27,715 bases of DNA from an uncultured Clostridia bacterium. Lineage in GTDB: Bacteria; Bacillota; Clostridia; Saccharofermentanales; DTU023. Positions 16,192-24,181 of the stretch are shown piece by piece. The notes beneath the pieces were generated by a model, which had not been told where the DNA came from, searched no databases, and saw nothing but the letters and a program-made list of their open reading frames with translations. The position numbers and the translations under genes are program-made. The stretch covers positions 1-27,715 of the forward strand of contig CAMYEY010000009.1 of assembly GCA_947254895.1 (NCBI GenBank), in the 5' to 3' direction. Every line of letters starts with the position of its first letter. The first letter of the stretch is position 1.

Positions 16192-16961
16192 TGGCTGAGC
16201 ACGTTTTAGCATGTGAACATGTGGGCATAAAATTTGGAGGCCTCCAGGCTGTCCATGACTTTAACCTGACTATTGACGAAGGGGAACTGATCGGCCTGAT
16301 TGGTCCAAACGGAGCCGGAAAAACAACGGTCTTTAACCTCATTACAGGTGTCTATGCACCGACAGAAGGATCTATTAAACTGGCAGGCCAAGCTATTCAT
16401 GGACAAAAACCCTACCAGATTGTCCGCCAAGGTATAGCCAGAACCTTTCAAAACATTCGCTTGTTTAACTATCTGACTGTCCGGGAGAACCTCGTGGTTG
16501 CCCAGAATAAGGATATGCACTACTCCATACTGAGTGGAATGCTACGGCTTGGTTCTTATTGGCGCGAAGAGGCTGCTGCAGCGGAAAAAGCAATCGAGAT
16601 TTTAAAAATATTCGGCATGGAAAAATTTGCTGACCAGAGGGCGGGCTCCCTGCCTTATGGGGCCCAAAGAAGGCTGGAAATCGCTCGGGCCATGGCCACA
16701 AGCCCTAAGCTCCTCCTCCTGGATGAGCCTGCAGCCGGTATGAACCCGACCGAAACGGATGAACTCATGGATACGATTATGCTCATCAGAAATGAATTTG
16801 GCATTACAACCCTCTTGATTGAACACGATATGCGGTTGGTCCTTGGTATTTGTGAGCGCTTGACCGTCCTTGATTATGGCGAAATCTTGGCTGAGGGTAA
16901 CCCCCACACCATCATCAATGACGCTAAGGTTATTGAGGCATACTTGGGCAAAGGAGAATAA
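16191..16961 (+). CDS. livG: Branched-chain amino acid ABC transporter ATPase LivG
   Basis: A 256-residue cytoplasmic ATPase energising LivHM. Walker A GPNGAGKT at residues 38-45. The ABC signature reads LPYGAQRRLEIARA, the LivG-type variant of LSGGQ. Walker B is LLLLDEPAAGMNP, followed by the switch His in IEHDM. The C-terminal tail with EGNPHTII and AYLG is characteristic of this family. A strong AAAGGAGG lies upstream of the ATG and overlaps the end of livM. Confidence 0.95.
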   Translation: MAEHVLACEHVGIKFGGLQAVHDFNLTIDEGELIGLIGPNGAGKTTVFNLITGVYAPTEGSIKLAGQAIHGQKPYQIVRQGIARTFQNIRLFNYLTVRENLVVAQNKDMHYSILSGMLRLGSYWREEAAAAEKAIEILKIFGMEKFADQRAGSLPYGAQRRLEIARAMATSPKLLLLDEPAAGMNPTETDELMDTIMLIRNEFGITTLLIEHDMRLVLGICERLTVLDYGEILAEGNPHTIINDAKVIEAYLGKGE

Positions 16962-16962
16962 G

Positions 16963-17673
16963 ATGCTACTGAGAGTGAGTAATTTAAATGTTTTTTATGG
17001 GAATATCCATGCCATAAAAGACTTGAGTATAGAAGTTGACCAGGGTGAGACGGTTTGTTTGATCGGGGCCAACGGAGCTGGAAAGACAACGACCTTGCAG
17101 TCCATTTCTGGCTTGATTCCCGGTCAGTCGGGTAAGGTTGACTTTGAAGGTAAGTCCATTGCCAAAGCCAAGCCCCACTTGATTACCAAAATGGGTGTGG
17201 CCCAAGTGCCGGAAGGCCGACGTGTTTTTACTGACCTTTCCGTTCTGGACAACCTCCGGCTGGGATCCTATGCTATTAAAGATACGCCGGCCAACAAGCA
17301 AGAGGAGATTGAAAGGATTTACCGTCGTTTCCCCATCTTAGAAGAGCGGTCAGACCAAAGGGCGGGTACCTTGTCCGGTGGAGAACAGCAGATGCTGGCG
17401 ATTGGCCGGGCGCTTATGAGTAGGCCTAAACTTTTGCTCTTGGATGAACCGTCGATGGGCCTCTCCCCCCTCTATGTTGAAAAGATTTTTGAGGTTATCC
17501 GTCAGCTTCACCGGGATGGGGTCACCATTTTGCTGGTTGAACAAAACGCCAACATTGCCTTATCGATCGCTGACCGTGCTTATGTCCTAGAGACAGGTCG
17601 GATAGTCAAGGAGGGGACAGCCCAAGGTCTGATGGACGATCCGGATGTTAAAGCTGCCTACCTGGGGGCATAA
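16963..17673 (+). CDS. livF: Branched-chain amino acid ABC transporter ATPase LivF
   Basis: The 236-residue second ATPase. Walker A GANGAGKT at residues 35-42, a canonical LSGGEQQML signature, Walker B LLLLDEPSMGLSP and switch His replaced by Gln in VEQNA, which is normal for LivF. The ATG at 16963 is chosen because AAGGAG lies seven bases upstream and family conservation begins at once; an in-frame ATG at 16870 inside livG would add 31 unrelated residues. Only one base separates it from livG. It is the last gene of the operon and converges on cca. The 51-bp gap afterwards has no clear terminator. Confidence 0.95.
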   Translation: MLLRVSNLNVFYGNIHAIKDLSIEVDQGETVCLIGANGAGKTTTLQSISGLIPGQSGKVDFEGKSIAKAKPHLITKMGVAQVPEGRRVFTDLSVLDNLRLGSYAIKDTPANKQEEIERIYRRFPILEERSDQRAGTLSGGEQQMLAIGRALMSRPKLLLLDEPSMGLSPLYVEKIFEVIRQLHRDGVTILLVEQNANIALSIADRAYVLETGRIVKEGTAQGLMDDPDVKAAYLGA

Positions 17674-17724
17674 GCTTTCTCTCCTAGGCAATCACCCTTT
17701 TTTGATCTTATCTTCTTTGCATGT

Positions 17725-19089
17725 TTAGCTATGATCAGCGGCAAACCTGGCCAGTGCGGCTAAGAGGTCCGGCCGCTGATTTTTTAGTTGACCATCGACT
17801 ACCTGTTCTAAAAGAAACCTTAGCGCTTGCCCTATCAGCCTATCTTGCAGGTCCAGGTCTAAGGCATCGTAACCATTTACGGCCAGATCTTTTACAGCAA
17901 GAGGAGGTTGCTCGTCCATGATCTCACGGGCTAAATTTTGAATCCGGTCCAGTTTTTCTAGGCGGTCAGCCTGGAGCCATTGGGCTTGGCCAAGGCAGTC
18001 CGCTTTTTGCAGGTCGATCAGCTTAAAGAGGACCTCTGGCCCCAGTTTTGCAAGCCGTCTTTTTAAGAGTCTTCGGTCTTCCGGTAAGGGTCCGTCGTGG
18101 TATCTGATATAGAGAGCTACCTGTTTAATGAGGTCCTTTTCAAATCTCAGCTGTCTTAAACGCCTAGTTGCAATTTCAGCAGATGTTTTAGCATGGCCGT
18201 AAAAGTGCCCCTGGCCCGCCTCATCCAGGTTGAAGTGGAGAGGCTTAGAAATATCGTGAAAGAGGGCGGCCAACCGCAAATCGAGCTCAACCGGTGTATG
18301 GGTAAGGACTTCGACCGTGTGCCGGTAAACGTCATAGGTATGGTAGGGAGAGTGCTGGTTAAAGTTTAGGCAGGACTCAAGTTCAGGGATTAGCTGACAA
18401 AAGACTGGGGAAAAGTCTAAGAGGATGTTCTTAACCCCGGGGCCTAGGAGGAGTTTCCGCAATTCCTGGTTAATCCTTTCTCCGGCAACAGTATCAAATA
18501 AGTGGTAGTTCGTGAGGATGGCAGACCTGGTCCTACTTTCAATTTTAAAATCTAGAACAGAGGCAAAGCGGAGTCCCCTGAGGATCCTGAGCGGGTCTTC
18601 GGCAAACCTTTGATCAGCGAGACCCACTGTCCTGATCGTTTTAGCCTTGAGGTCTCTGAGACCGGAAAAGGGGTCCACCAAGCCTTTTTTGGGGTTATAG
18701 GCTAGGGCGTTTATGGTGAAATCTCGCCGAGCCAGGTCGTCTTCTATTTTATGGGTAAAGGTGACCTTGTCCGGTCTACGTCGGTCGGAATAAGAAGACT
18801 CTGTCCGGTAGCTGGTGATTTCGAGAACCAGGTCGGGCAAGATGAGACTCTGGCTACCAAATTTAAGGCCGGTAGGGATAAGTTTATCAGCCTGAAAGAC
18901 CTCCTGGACATTCTCCGGTCGGGCAGAGGTCGCGATATCATAATCATGGGGTTGGCGGCCGAGCAAAAGATCTCTGACAGATCCTCCAACTAAGTAAGCT
19001 CCAAATCCCTCTTTCTCTAAGGCTTTTATAGTTTGCCAGACAGCTTTAGGGATGAGGTCTGTCTGTAGTTTATAGGAAGATCCAGCCAT
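17725..19089 (-). CDS. cca: CCA tRNA nucleotidyltransferase with HD domain
   Basis: 454 residues. A class II nucleotidyltransferase that adds or repairs the 3' CCA of tRNA. The nucleotidyltransferase head has GGSVRD at residues 35-40, the metal-binding DYD at 49-51 and RRDFTINALA at 121-130, followed by EDPLRILRGLRFA. An HD phosphohydrolase-type domain follows, with HD at 278-279 (FHDISKP), as in several bacterial CCA enzymes. Poly(A) polymerase is the alternative within this superfamily. The first gene upstream on this strand, tcdA, ends 9 bp before it, and both act on tRNA. The ATG has only a distant AAGG. Confidence 0.9.
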   Translation of the reverse strand: MAGSSYKLQTDLIPKAVWQTIKALEKEGFGAYLVGGSVRDLLLGRQPHDYDIATSARPENVQEVFQADKLIPTGLKFGSQSLILPDLVLEITSYRTESSYSDRRRPDKVTFTHKIEDDLARRDFTINALAYNPKKGLVDPFSGLRDLKAKTIRTVGLADQRFAEDPLRILRGLRFASVLDFKIESRTRSAILTNYHLFDTVAGERINQELRKLLLGPGVKNILLDFSPVFCQLIPELESCLNFNQHSPYHTYDVYRHTVEVLTHTPVELDLRLAALFHDISKPLHFNLDEAGQGHFYGHAKTSAEIATRRLRQLRFEKDLIKQVALYIRYHDGPLPEDRRLLKRRLAKLGPEVLFKLIDLQKADCLGQAQWLQADRLEKLDRIQNLAREIMDEQPPLAVKDLAVNGYDALDLDLQDRLIGQALRFLLEQVVDGQLKNQRPDLLAALARFAADHS

Positions 19090-19098
19090 CGTTGCACG

Positions 19099-19872
19099 CT
19101 AGCCTTGACGACCTTCAGTAGTTTGAGGCTGACTCCGGTCCTCAACTTGTCTTTCCTGAATAGAGTCTGTAGTCCCAACCCGGCTAATTGCTTGTACCAC
19201 GTGGGCGGCACAGTAGAGGCCTGCTATAGCAGGAACATAGGGCAGGGAGGAGATGATTTGTGGATCTTTAAAAGCCGGCTTTTCCGGAGAATAGACGACA
19301 TCCAGACTCTTAATACCGGCCTTGCGGAGGCGGCCTCTGAGGGCCCTAGCCAAGGGGTCATTTTCTGTCTGATAAAGATCGCAGACCTGAAAGCGGGTTG
19401 GATCCAGTTTGTTACCGCAACCGAGAGCGGAAATAATAGGTATCTGCCCTCTTTGTGCCTGGCAGATGAGGTCAACCTTAGCCCTGAGGTCATCTATGGC
19501 GTCGACAATAAAGTCCAGGTCGGGAGGGAGAAAATCCAGGCCAAGCTCCGGACCGTAGCAAAGTTCGTGACAAAAGACCCGGGCCGCCGGATTGATGTCT
19601 TGGATCCTTTGCCGGATTACCTTAACCTTGGCTTGGCCGATGGTCGAATGCAGGGCACAAAGTTGACGGTTAAGGTTAGAAGCTTCGACGACATCCTTAT
19701 CGATTAGGTAGAGTTCCCCAAGGCCGGACCGAGCTAGGGCTTCGGCGGTATAAGAACCAACTCCGCCTAGTCCAAAAACGGCTACCTTGGCCTGACGTAA
19801 ATAGCGGATTCCGGACTCGCCTAAAAGGGGGTAAGACCGTTGAAACAGGGGGATATCTTTGCTCTCTGACAT
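19099..19872 (-). CDS. tcdA: tRNA threonylcarbamoyladenosine dehydratase TcdA
   Basis: A 257-residue E1-like enzyme that cyclises t6A37 to ct6A in ANN-decoding tRNAs with ATP. It belongs to the ThiF/MoeB/HesA fold: nucleotide loop GLGGVGS at 34-40, D58 at the end of the next strand, the SNLNRQ signature at 65-70, and DAIDD later. TcdA-specific features are the N-terminal FQRSYPLLGESG and RGRLRKAGI. No E1 catalytic cysteine region or ubiquitin-like partner is present, arguing against a ThiF or MoeB role. GAGG seven bases upstream supports the ATG at 19872. Confidence 0.88.
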   Translation of the reverse strand: MSESKDIPLFQRSYPLLGESGIRYLRQAKVAVFGLGGVGSYTAEALARSGLGELYLIDKDVVEASNLNRQLCALHSTIGQAKVKVIRQRIQDINPAARVFCHELCYGPELGLDFLPPDLDFIVDAIDDLRAKVDLICQAQRGQIPIISALGCGNKLDPTRFQVCDLYQTENDPLARALRGRLRKAGIKSLDVVYSPEKPAFKDPQIISSLPYVPAIAGLYCAAHVVQAISRVGTTDSIQERQVEDRSQPQTTEGRQG

Positions 19873-19918
19873 ATCAAATCCTCAATCGTTTTGGCTTAAC
19901 AAGGTCTGTCTACTCTAG

Positions 19919-20905
19919 CTATTCTGTAAAATATGCCTCAAGGGCATCAGGAGAATCTTCATCAAGGGGCTTAAAGCGGCCGATTGGCAGGGTTTCTAAA
20001 AAGCCCCAATCATTAAAGCGAATCCGGTCATTTTGAGCTGTCTCCTGGGACTGGATCAGGCCGGTTGTCTGACTTTCAAGGGTATCTATGTAATGGACTA
20101 TGGCAGCAGTAATAGTGGTTGGCCTGTCTCCATATTCACCGTGGTGACCGGCGATAACACTTTGGACATGGCGGTAAAAAGTCTCATCATACTGGTTGAT
20201 GATATCCTCTTTATAATTCGCTATGGTTTCGATACCCCGGATTCGGTGGTTGGCATACCAATACTTTGCGGGAGCTAGGTCCTCATATTCAAAAACCTTG
20301 CCGAGGTCATGGACGACGATCGAAAATGCCAGTAAGTCGGCACACTCTTGCAGTTCGGGATTGTTATCCAGAAGGCTTGCTAATATATTAAGCATTTTAG
20401 TGGTATGGTTGATCAATCCACCGATTTTATTGTCATGGTAGTAGATGGCAGCCCCTTCAATGGTAAAACGGCCATCTATTTCAGGATCGGCCAGAACAGT
20501 TTGAACGAGTTTCCAACAGTCGTCCGAAACCCCACGCTGGTTGAGGCGGGCAACAACATTCCTCCACTGCTGATTTATCCTATCTCTAGGTATTCTGGGT
20601 AAAAAATCATGCTTGGATAGACTGAGATCCCGACTGGGCTCGATGCTTAGGACTGTAAAATAAAAGCCGTTAAATTCTGCCCCAATCAGTTCGACATCAT
20701 AGATGCCGGTTCCGTTAGCCTGAACTGTAGAAAAGATAGCCTCTTCCCAAATTTTAAATTCAAAGTTGCCGGTCGGTGTTGTAAATTGGCCGACCATATA
20801 GTCATTTTTCTTGCCGGACCGCACAGTGGGGGGAGTGTTAATCAGGACACTCCCTTGTGAGCTTTTTCCGTTTTCGGCGGCTTCTTGTAAATTCAATACA
20901 GGCAT
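19919..20905 (-). CDS. YhaM-like 3'-5' exoribonuclease (OB-fold plus HD domain)
   Basis: 328 residues, close to the 314 of B. subtilis YhaM. The N-terminal 100 residues resemble an OB nucleic-acid-binding fold (YMVGQFTTPTGNFEFKIWEE is its start). The C-terminal HD domain has the metal motif at H199-D200 (VHDLGKVFEYE), then HHGEYG and IVHYIDTLE, matching the YhaM order. YhaM degrades RNA and single-stranded DNA 3'-5' with Mn or Co. The ATG at 20905 is preferred because AAGGGG lies six bases upstream; the longer TTG form at 20959 extends into the promoter region. The tRNA-processing genes tcdA and cca follow on the same strand. Confidence 0.78.
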   Translation of the reverse strand: MPVLNLQEAAENGKSSQGSVLINTPPTVRSGKKNDYMVGQFTTPTGNFEFKIWEEAIFSTVQANGTGIYDVELIGAEFNGFYFTVLSIEPSRDLSLSKHDFLPRIPRDRINQQWRNVVARLNQRGVSDDCWKLVQTVLADPEIDGRFTIEGAAIYYHDNKIGGLINHTTKMLNILASLLDNNPELQECADLLAFSIVVHDLGKVFEYEDLAPAKYWYANHRIRGIETIANYKEDIINQYDETFYRHVQSVIAGHHGEYGDRPTTITAAIVHYIDTLESQTTGLIQSQETAQNDRIRFNDWGFLETLPIGRFKPLDEDSPDALEAYFTE

Positions 20906-20938
20906 AATGTACCCCTTATCGCTAATTTTCTTTTTAAC

Positions 20939-20944
20939 ATTATA
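20939..20944 (-). promoter_or_regulatory. Predicted -10 element for the yhaM-like gene
   Basis: Perfect TATAAT on the minus strand, placing the transcription start near 20932 and giving a 27-nt leader with its ribosome binding site. The -35 is poorly defined (ATATCA at 17 bp). Confidence 0.4.
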
Positions 20945-20961
20945 GCCGATGTAAGCCAAAA

Positions 20962-20970
20962 TGATATACT
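20962..20970 (+). promoter_or_regulatory. Predicted extended -10 promoter for the oxidoreductase gene
   Basis: TGATATACT has the TGn extension and TATACT hexamer, with a predicted start near 20977 and a 36-nt leader ending in GGGGAAGGA before the ATG. No good -35. It lies back to back with the yhaM-like promoter in a 107-bp divergent region. Confidence 0.4.
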
Positions 20971-21012
20971 TTTGGTTAATTAGACTTTTTACAAGGAATA
21001 AGGGGAAGGACC

Positions 21013-22140
21013 ATGCACCACTTTAAAATCGCCCTGGTCGGCTGTGGCCGAGTGGCAAAAAAACATTTGAAGGCCATCAACTATCTGAACCGTTCGAGCC
21101 GCAAGAGAGACTTTAGGCTTAGCCTATCCCACCTGGTTGACCCTAATAGGGAGGCTGCCGAGGTCTTGGCAGATGCCTATAAGGGCAGTGAAAGACCTCT
21201 GATTTGCCAGTCTTTAGACCAGGTTTTTGGCGAAAGTTCAGATCCTGCTTTTGCTCCAGACTCCGGATCGGCCCCTGACCTTGTAGCGATCACGACCCCT
21301 TCCGGCCTGCACTTTCAACAAGCTAAGCTGGCCCTGGATAAGGATTGCCATGTTCTTATCGAAAAACCCATCTGCCTTAAGCTCGCTGAAGCAGATGAGT
21401 TGGTTAATTTGGCAGAGAATCGGGACAAAAAAATTGTCGTCGGCCATATCTACCGCTATTTTCCTATTCTGGCAGACCTGGTTAGGGACCTCCGCTCGTC
21501 TACCTTTGGCAAGCCCCTTTACGGAGTGGTCCAGGTCCGCTGGGGCCACGACCAGGCCTATTACGACCAGGCAGACTGGCGGGGGAGCTGGAAATTAGAC
21601 GGTGGGGCAGTGATGAATCAGAGCATCCACGGCCTGGACCTGGCCCATTGGCTGTTAGGGGAGCCTGATTTGCTTTCAGCCCGGGGCTGTTTAGCCAGGC
21701 AATGCCATACAATAGAAGCCGAAGATTTGGGGCTTGGGATTTTTGAATTTGCCGAAAATATTTGGCTGAACCTTGAAGGTACAACCAACACCGATCCCGA
21801 TCTCCATGAAGCCAGCTTTTTTATCCGCTACACAGGGGGAGAAATCAGGGCTCGCCTCTTAGGCAAAGAAATCAGCTTGTCGATCCGGGATAAGGACGGC
21901 CGTGAACTTAAATACGCCTACCTTTGGCGGTATTTAAGGAAAGCGGTTAGGAGGCAGGGAGTCTCTTACCTGGGACAGGTCTCCAACCCTCACACAGCCA
22001 TTTATCTGGACCTAGCTGAGAGCATCCTCGAGGACCGCCAACCCCTAGCCCCTGGCCAATGCGGCCGAAGCTCTTTGGACATGGTTTTAGCCCTCTATCG
22101 GTCTGAGTGGGGCAATGCCGGTCCAAGTCCTATGCTCTAG
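21013..22140 (+). CDS. Gfo/Idh/MocA family NAD(P)-dependent oxidoreductase
   Basis: 375 residues. An N-terminal Rossmann domain begins with VGCGRVAKKH (G10-x-G12-x-x-A15). The family motif EKP is at 117-119, with K118 as the likely catalytic lysine. The C-terminal alpha/beta domain contains GGAVMNQSIHGLD, with H206 in the usual catalytic position. These enzymes oxidise or reduce sugars, inositols or related compounds, and the sequence does not show which. It stands alone between divergent and convergent neighbours, so there is no pathway context. Strong AAGGA site before the ATG. Confidence 0.9.
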   Translation: MHHFKIALVGCGRVAKKHLKAINYLNRSSRKRDFRLSLSHLVDPNREAAEVLADAYKGSERPLICQSLDQVFGESSDPAFAPDSGSAPDLVAITTPSGLHFQQAKLALDKDCHVLIEKPICLKLAEADELVNLAENRDKKIVVGHIYRYFPILADLVRDLRSSTFGKPLYGVVQVRWGHDQAYYDQADWRGSWKLDGGAVMNQSIHGLDLAHWLLGEPDLLSARGCLARQCHTIEAEDLGLGIFEFAENIWLNLEGTTNTDPDLHEASFFIRYTGGEIRARLLGKEISLSIRDKDGRELKYAYLWRYLRKAVRRQGVSYLGQVSNPHTAIYLDLAESILEDRQPLAPGQCGRSSLDMVLALYRSEWGNAGPSPML

Positions 22141-22180
22141 CCAGCTAAGGACTAATCTTTTATTATTGGTTCATCCGGGG

Positions 22181-22963
22181 CTAAGCCTGGTCCCAAGCCA
22201 GGCAGAGGCAGCTCACGTAAAATCCTGCTTCTCTAAGGCAAGCAGCTGCTTCTTTAAGGGTAGCTCCGGTCGTTGTAACGTCATCGATTAAGAGGATGGG
22301 AGGAAGGCCCTCTCTGTTATTTTGAATTTCCTCCAAAATGCCCTGGTTGAGAGCAAAGGCCGCCTTGAGGTTGCTGATCCTTTCTCGGCGGCTCCCAGTC
22401 TCGGTCTGCCTCTTTGTTTCTTTTACCCTGACCAAGAGGTCTTTTTGAAAAGGAAGTTCCGTGAGCCTAGCCAGTTCTCCGGCAAACAGACCGGCCTGGT
22501 TATAACCTCTTTCCCTAAAGCGTGACTTGGACAGAGGGATTGGTACCAAGATGTGGTCCTTAAAAGCAGACCAAAATTGCTGGAGGATAATATAGCTTAA
22601 ACTTGCGAGAGGACGTGCCAAGAACTTTTGTTGGTAAAACTTCAGCTTGACGATGAGCAGGCTAATTGGAGGCCGGTAATAGAAGGGGGTTATCACCTCA
22701 ACCCGGCTATCCGGTAATGTCCAGGTTCTTGTCGGAAAGAAAATCGGCAGACTAGTCAAACAAAGTCGGCAAAAGCAATACTGGATCTTGTCCAGGGGCG
22801 GCGAATATGCCTCGTTCATTACGCCCTGATAGAGGAGACAGACCTGGCGGATCAAACTATCCCTGGAGGACCTGCCACAGGCTAGGCAAGTGGCACCACC
22901 AATCAAATCAAACCAATCAAAGCTGTCCCAATCGGACATTTGTCTTTTTGCTGAACCTTCCAC
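22181..22963 (-). CDS. comF: ComF family phosphoribosyltransferase-like protein
   Basis: 260 residues from the chosen GTG start. The N-terminus has cysteine pairs (CLAC, then CFCRLC about 50 residues on) that would form the ComF zinc finger. The C-terminus carries the PRPP-binding loop LLIDDVTTTGAT and the preceding RGYNQA and KRQTETGSRRERISN motifs conserved in ComF/GntX. ComF is needed for uptake of single-stranded DNA in competence, although no comFA lies next to it. GTG at 22963 has AAAGGAG with a 7-nt spacer, while the ATG at 22990, nine codons upstream, has none. Nothing recognisable occupies the 40 bp to the convergent oxidoreductase. Confidence 0.9.
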   Translation of the reverse strand: MEGSAKRQMSDWDSFDWFDLIGGATCLACGRSSRDSLIRQVCLLYQGVMNEAYSPPLDKIQYCFCRLCLTSLPIFFPTRTWTLPDSRVEVITPFYYRPPISLLIVKLKFYQQKFLARPLASLSYIILQQFWSAFKDHILVPIPLSKSRFRERGYNQAGLFAGELARLTELPFQKDLLVRVKETKRQTETGSRRERISNLKAAFALNQGILEEIQNNREGLPPILLIDDVTTTGATLKEAAACLREAGFYVSCLCLAWDQA

Positions 22964-22977
22964 AAGCTCACTCCTTT
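22964..22977 (-). promoter_or_regulatory. Ribosome binding site deciding the comF GTG start
   Basis: On the minus strand AAAGGAG (22977-22971) is followed by seven bases and GTG (22963-22961). The upstream ATG at 22990 is preceded by TTTTAGAAA with no such site. Confidence 0.6.
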
Positions 22978-23044
22978 TACCCCTACTCATTTTCTAAAAG
23001 ATAATCGTTTAACCTTGTTCTCATTGAAAAAACCGAGGATAAGT

Positions 23045-23151
23045 TAAGTATGTTTAATTTTTTTCTTGAAATTGAGTTGATTAGATGCTTTAAAGGCAAG
23101 CTAACATGCTTATAAGCTAGGGTCAAGCATACTTAAGGACACCTTTAAAAG
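23045..23151 (+). promoter_or_regulatory. Divergent comF-tad gap: candidate tad promoter and inverted repeats
   Basis: The 312 bp between comF and the tad locus contains no gene. TTGAAA (23067-23072), a 17-bp spacer and TTTAAA (23090-23095) form a plausible promoter towards the tad genes. TTAAGTATG (23045-23053) is the inverse of CATACTTAA (23128-23136), and CTTTAAAGG (23089-23097) can pair with CCTTTAAAAG (23142-23151). The two pairings interleave. They may be operator half sites or a structured leader; both readings are tentative. Confidence 0.35.
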
Positions 23152-23275
23152 ATTTCCCACCCAGACTGTTCGTTTTTTTAGATTTTGCCTGAAAAAAGCA
23201 AATATTCCCAAAAAAAGAAGCGGTCCTCCGAGTACAAGTGGATATGCTTGAAGTACCATTTTTAGGAGGTTGAAC

Positions 23276-24181
23276 ATGAAAAAAATTCTCATCGTCGATC
23301 CTAACCTGGCTTTTGCCCACAAGATACAACAGATGCTTAATCCAAGTCTGAGCCCATATGCCGAGATCGAGGTCTTGGCGAGACCACCTAGCTGCGACCT
23401 CGGTAGAGGAGTAGATTTCGTCGTCCTCCATGAGAGTTTTCACCAACTTTATCCCGATATTTGTCAAAGTGGCCGAGTAGCTTTTTTGCTGGAGGACCGG
23501 GTAACAGATGGATTTAGCCTAGATTTTATCTCACGAAAATCTAAAAGCTCGGACTGGAGGTCATTTATTATGTATAATCTAGAAATTAAACAGACCTTTC
23601 AGGTCGCCAACTTAGTTTATTCGGTTTTTATTTTTTCTACATCTGACCGTTTTTACTATCTCAGCAATTTACTTTTTCGCCAGGCCAATCAAGGTAAAAA
23701 GATTTTTGTCTTACCGGTTAAACCCGCTTACAACTGGCAGTATGATGCTGATTTTCATGATGGGCCAACGCTATCGGACTACCTTCTCCAGCTAGAAGGG
23801 GGGATTAGTTTGACAGCGGATGATATGGGCCATCTTTTTGAAAGGCAAAAGTCGGGCCTTTTCTTGCCCCGGCCGGGATCATCAGCAGATGATATCTATT
23901 CTTGTGATAGCTGTGACCTAATAGAGCTCGTCTCCCTTTTTCGTGAATTTATAAAAGGAGATAGCGAGGATACAGTCGGCATTATTGATATGGAATCCAT
24001 CTCTTTTAATTTAGCTAAAAACATTAGCTTTATGTCCGATATTTCTCTTATGGATATTCCGAGAAATAATGATTTCGGGTCAGACCGGGCCAAGGAAAAG
24101 ATAGCCGGTTTTCTAGCTGAAAAACCGGAAAGTACGAGTTTTATTCCCCTAGATGTTTATGAGGAGAGTATCTTATGTTGA
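23276..24181 (+). CDS. TadZ/CpaE-like pilus localisation protein without a P-loop
   Basis: 301 residues. The N-terminus (MKKILIVDPNLAFAHKIQ) resembles the receiver-like domain of CpaE/TadZ, which places the Tad pilus machine in the cell. From about residue 113 a ParA-like domain follows (VFIFSTSDRFYYLSNLLF, then KKIFVLPVKP), but where a Walker A GGVGKT is expected the sequence reads STSDRFY, with no Gly-Lys. ATP hydrolysis is therefore unlikely. The identification leans on position directly before tadA. The ATG at 23276 has AGGAGG with a 6-nt spacer and is preferred to the TTG two codons upstream, which lies in that spacer. It overlaps the next gene by seven bases. Confidence 0.6.
   Translation: MKKILIVDPNLAFAHKIQQMLNPSLSPYAEIEVLARPPSCDLGRGVDFVVLHESFHQLYPDICQSGRVAFLLEDRVTDGFSLDFISRKSKSSDWRSFIMYNLEIKQTFQVANLVYSVFIFSTSDRFYYLSNLLFRQANQGKKIFVLPVKPAYNWQYDADFHDGPTLSDYLLQLEGGISLTADDMGHLFERQKSGLFLPRPGSSADDIYSCDSCDLIELVSLFREFIKGDSEDTVGIIDMESISFNLAKNISFMSDISLMDIPRNNDFGSDRAKEKIAGFLAEKPESTSFIPLDVYEESILC

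Noticed and set aside
19105..19707. Plus-strand open frame of 200 codons opposite tcdA
   Set aside because: It lies entirely over tcdA, whose motifs are clear; it shows no ribosome binding site or domain.
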